This document shows, in pieces, positions 62,458 through 64,000 of a stretch of 64,000 nucleotides of DNA (position 1 is the first letter of the stretch; every line of letters starts with the position of its first letter). The stretch is from NCBI GenBank assembly GCA_023053685.1, contig JALIGW010000016.1, positions 1,639,501 through 1,703,500 on the forward strand, written 5' to 3'. The notes under the pieces were generated by a model, which had not been told where the DNA came from, made no database searches, and saw only the letters and a program-made list of their open reading frames with translations. Source of the stretch: Diadophis punctatus similis. Its lineage: Eukaryota; Chordata; Lepidosauria; Squamata; Dipsadidae. The position numbers were made by a program, and so were the translations under genes.

Positions 62458-63452
62458 CCGTATTTTTCGGAGTTTTTACCTTTTTACCCCCAAAAAGAGG
62501 GTGAAAACTTGGGTGCGTCTTATACACCGAATGCAGCCCCAGCCATCCCCACCCTTTGGCCTCTGTCTTCCATCAATTTACCTGCTTGCAGGAAAGAGGG
62601 AAGAACCTGTAAAGCCAAGCAAGTCAGTAGCAGTTTCCCCGATCTACAGCTGATTAGCCACGTGGAAAAATGAAAGTGAAACTAACTACAAAGGCAAATA
62701 GCTGGCAGAGACAGGCAGATTTTTATTTTTTGCTGAACTGGATGGAAAGGGGGTAAGTGAATAACTAAATGTATGTAGAATGTTCAAATTATTAGACTTA
62801 CTTTTTAAAGACTCCTTTATTATTGTTCTAGAGCCAGGGATCTCAAACTTTGGCAACTTTAAGACTTGTGGACTTCAACTCCCAGAATTCAACAGGCAGC
62901 TTTGTTAGCTTTGCTGGCTGTGGAATTCTGGGAGTTGAAGTCCACAAGTCTTAAAGTTGCCAAGGTTGGAGATCCCTATAAATCTAGACAACTTAACAAA
63001 ATAAAGAAGCTTTTAAAAATAAATGCTTGCTCTGAAGAGGCCCAGTGCTATTGTATCTTCTTTTAAATAATAGAGAATAATGTATACTTCCAGAAATTTT
63101 AATTAATTTTAACAGCTCTGTATAAGTATAGTATGAAATGTAACAGTATCCTGTTTAGTATTAGAGTTTAGTTACCTTGGAGTAGATCTATTTAAATAAT
63201 TGGGAAGAGTTAGTGTGACTACATTTAAGAAAACTTTCTGGCATAATGTACATTTCTCCAATTCTTTGCTATTTCTATGAGTCAAGCACACATGCACAGA
63301 AATACACAGCAAACAGTGTATATCATCTGTGCTGTTTGCTGTTTGCTGTTTGGCAAATTGCTTGGAGGCAGAGGCCTTTTTTCCTTGTTTTCCTCCCCCA
63401 AAACTAAGGTGTGTCTTATACTTCGGTGCGTCTTATACTCCGAAAAATACGG
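62458..63452 (+). mobile_element. 1-kb TIR element, copy 2 (complete)
   Basis: Runs from CCGTATTTTTCGGAG to CTCCGAAAAATACGG, flanked by TA on each side (62456-62457 and 63453-63454), 995 bp. It is collinear with copy 1 at 38211 and differs by scattered substitutions, a 10-bp and a 7-bp tandem duplication, and damage to its 5' terminus after 15 bp. It carries the same nested palindrome (62835-62978). No protein-coding capacity is seen. Confidence 0.88.
62835..62978. mobile_element. Palindromic MITE nested in copy 2
   Basis: Same 56-bp inverted arms and centre as at 38605-38748, with a few substitutions. It occupies the identical position in the host element. Confidence 0.85.
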
Positions 63453-63525
63453 TAATCAGTAGAATAACTGATTCTCTGACTTTCAAGACTCTTCTGTTAT
63501 TGATGACCAAAATACAGGATTAAAC

Positions 63526-63935
63526 TACTATAGGTAGTTTTCACTTACCAAATCACAAACAGGACCAAAACTCTGTCACTAAGAGGTATGGTCATTAAGC
63601 ATGATACCATGTGACCACACACTAGTTTATGTCAGTTCTGGCTACAGCTGTTAAACAAATGACTGCAAGTCATTAAGCATGATGTCACGTGACCCCAATT
63701 TACGACTTGCTGCTGACTTCCCTGCTTAGCTTGGCTTGTCGGAAGCCACCTGTGAATCTCACACGTGCCAATCACATGACCATGGGGTGCTGTAACTGTC
63801 ATAAATGCATTTGCATCACTTCTCAAGTGCCTGAATTGTAAACGTATCAGTGCAAGGATGTTGCAATAGTCACAATTTTAAAGAGTCGTCATAACTCTTG
63901 TTTTTAGCACCATTGTAAATTCAAACATTGAACAA
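63526..63935. mobile_element. Old long-TIR DNA transposon
   Basis: Starts with a degraded terminus taggtagttttcacttacca and contains cattaagcatgatgtcacgt, caatcacatgaccatggggt and gagtcgtcataactcttg, the same order as the 1097 copy. The right terminus is not preserved. Confidence 0.55.
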
Positions 63936-64000
63936 GTGCTTGGTGAGCGAGACCGGCCTGTATCTAGCCTCACAGTTGAAAAGTTGCAACAATGTAGCAT

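Larger units (their letters stand above)
61173..64000 (-). other. NBEA intron upstream of exon A (partial)
   Basis: No coding exon was found. The stretch holds the second copy of the 1-kb TIR element (62458-63452), an old long-TIR DNA transposon (about 63526-63935) and, around 61620-61890, a block that reads like an old repeat but that I could not name. The rest is AT-rich and unremarkable. Confidence 0.7.

Overview
The window is a vertebrate genomic segment, AT-rich and densely packed with transposon remnants, lying inside one large gene on the minus strand: neurobeachin (NBEA), a BEACH-family A-kinase anchoring scaffold of post-Golgi and synaptic membrane traffic. Twelve coding exons were placed to the base by splice sites and by an unbroken chain of reading-frame phases. 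They run from 61172 down to 664 and encode about 638 residues of the middle of the protein, including the region reported to bind the PKA RII subunit. The first and last exons of the gene lie outside the window. No second host gene, tRNA, rRNA, CRISPR array or bacterial-type operon is present.

The repeat content points to a squamate reptile, most likely a snake. It includes CR1/L3-type LINEs whose tails adjoin microsatellites, BovB (RTE) fragments, a tRNA-derived Sauria-type SINE, a Penelope-like element with a GIY-YIG segment, a decayed Ty3/Gypsy pol, and several families of short hAT-type elements with 8-bp target duplications. Long TAGA, CAGA, AATG, TG and TA arrays are also present. The species call is an inference from repeats recognised by eye.

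Layout, low to high coordinate: 1-7.5 kb, NBEA exon J, an old DNA transposon, CR1 pieces and a complex microsatellite; 7.5-9.5 kb, exons I and H, with exon I between two oppositely oriented hAT elements; 9.5-16.3 kb, a decayed RTE LINE and the large exon G; 16.3-33.9 kb, the largest intron (17.6 kb), with CR1, BovB, Penelope and hAT copies, two repeat-poor blocks that could be regulatory, and a 2.6-kb LINE with an open reverse-transcriptase frame; 33.9-44.6 kb, exons F2, F, E and D plus a microsatellite/LINE hub and the first copy of a 1-kb TIR element; 45-56 kb, exons C, a 9-nt microexon and B; 56-64 kb, Ty3/Gypsy remnants, more hAT copies, exon A and the second copy of the 1-kb TIR element.

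The observations most worth a second look are the 9-nt in-frame microexon (52388-52396), the inverted transposon pair around exon I, the two near-identical composite TIR elements 24 kb apart, the LINE with intact RT but a deleted EN-RT linker, and the CAGA array 21 nt beyond the splice donor of exon G. I found no clear candidate for a wholly new genetic system.
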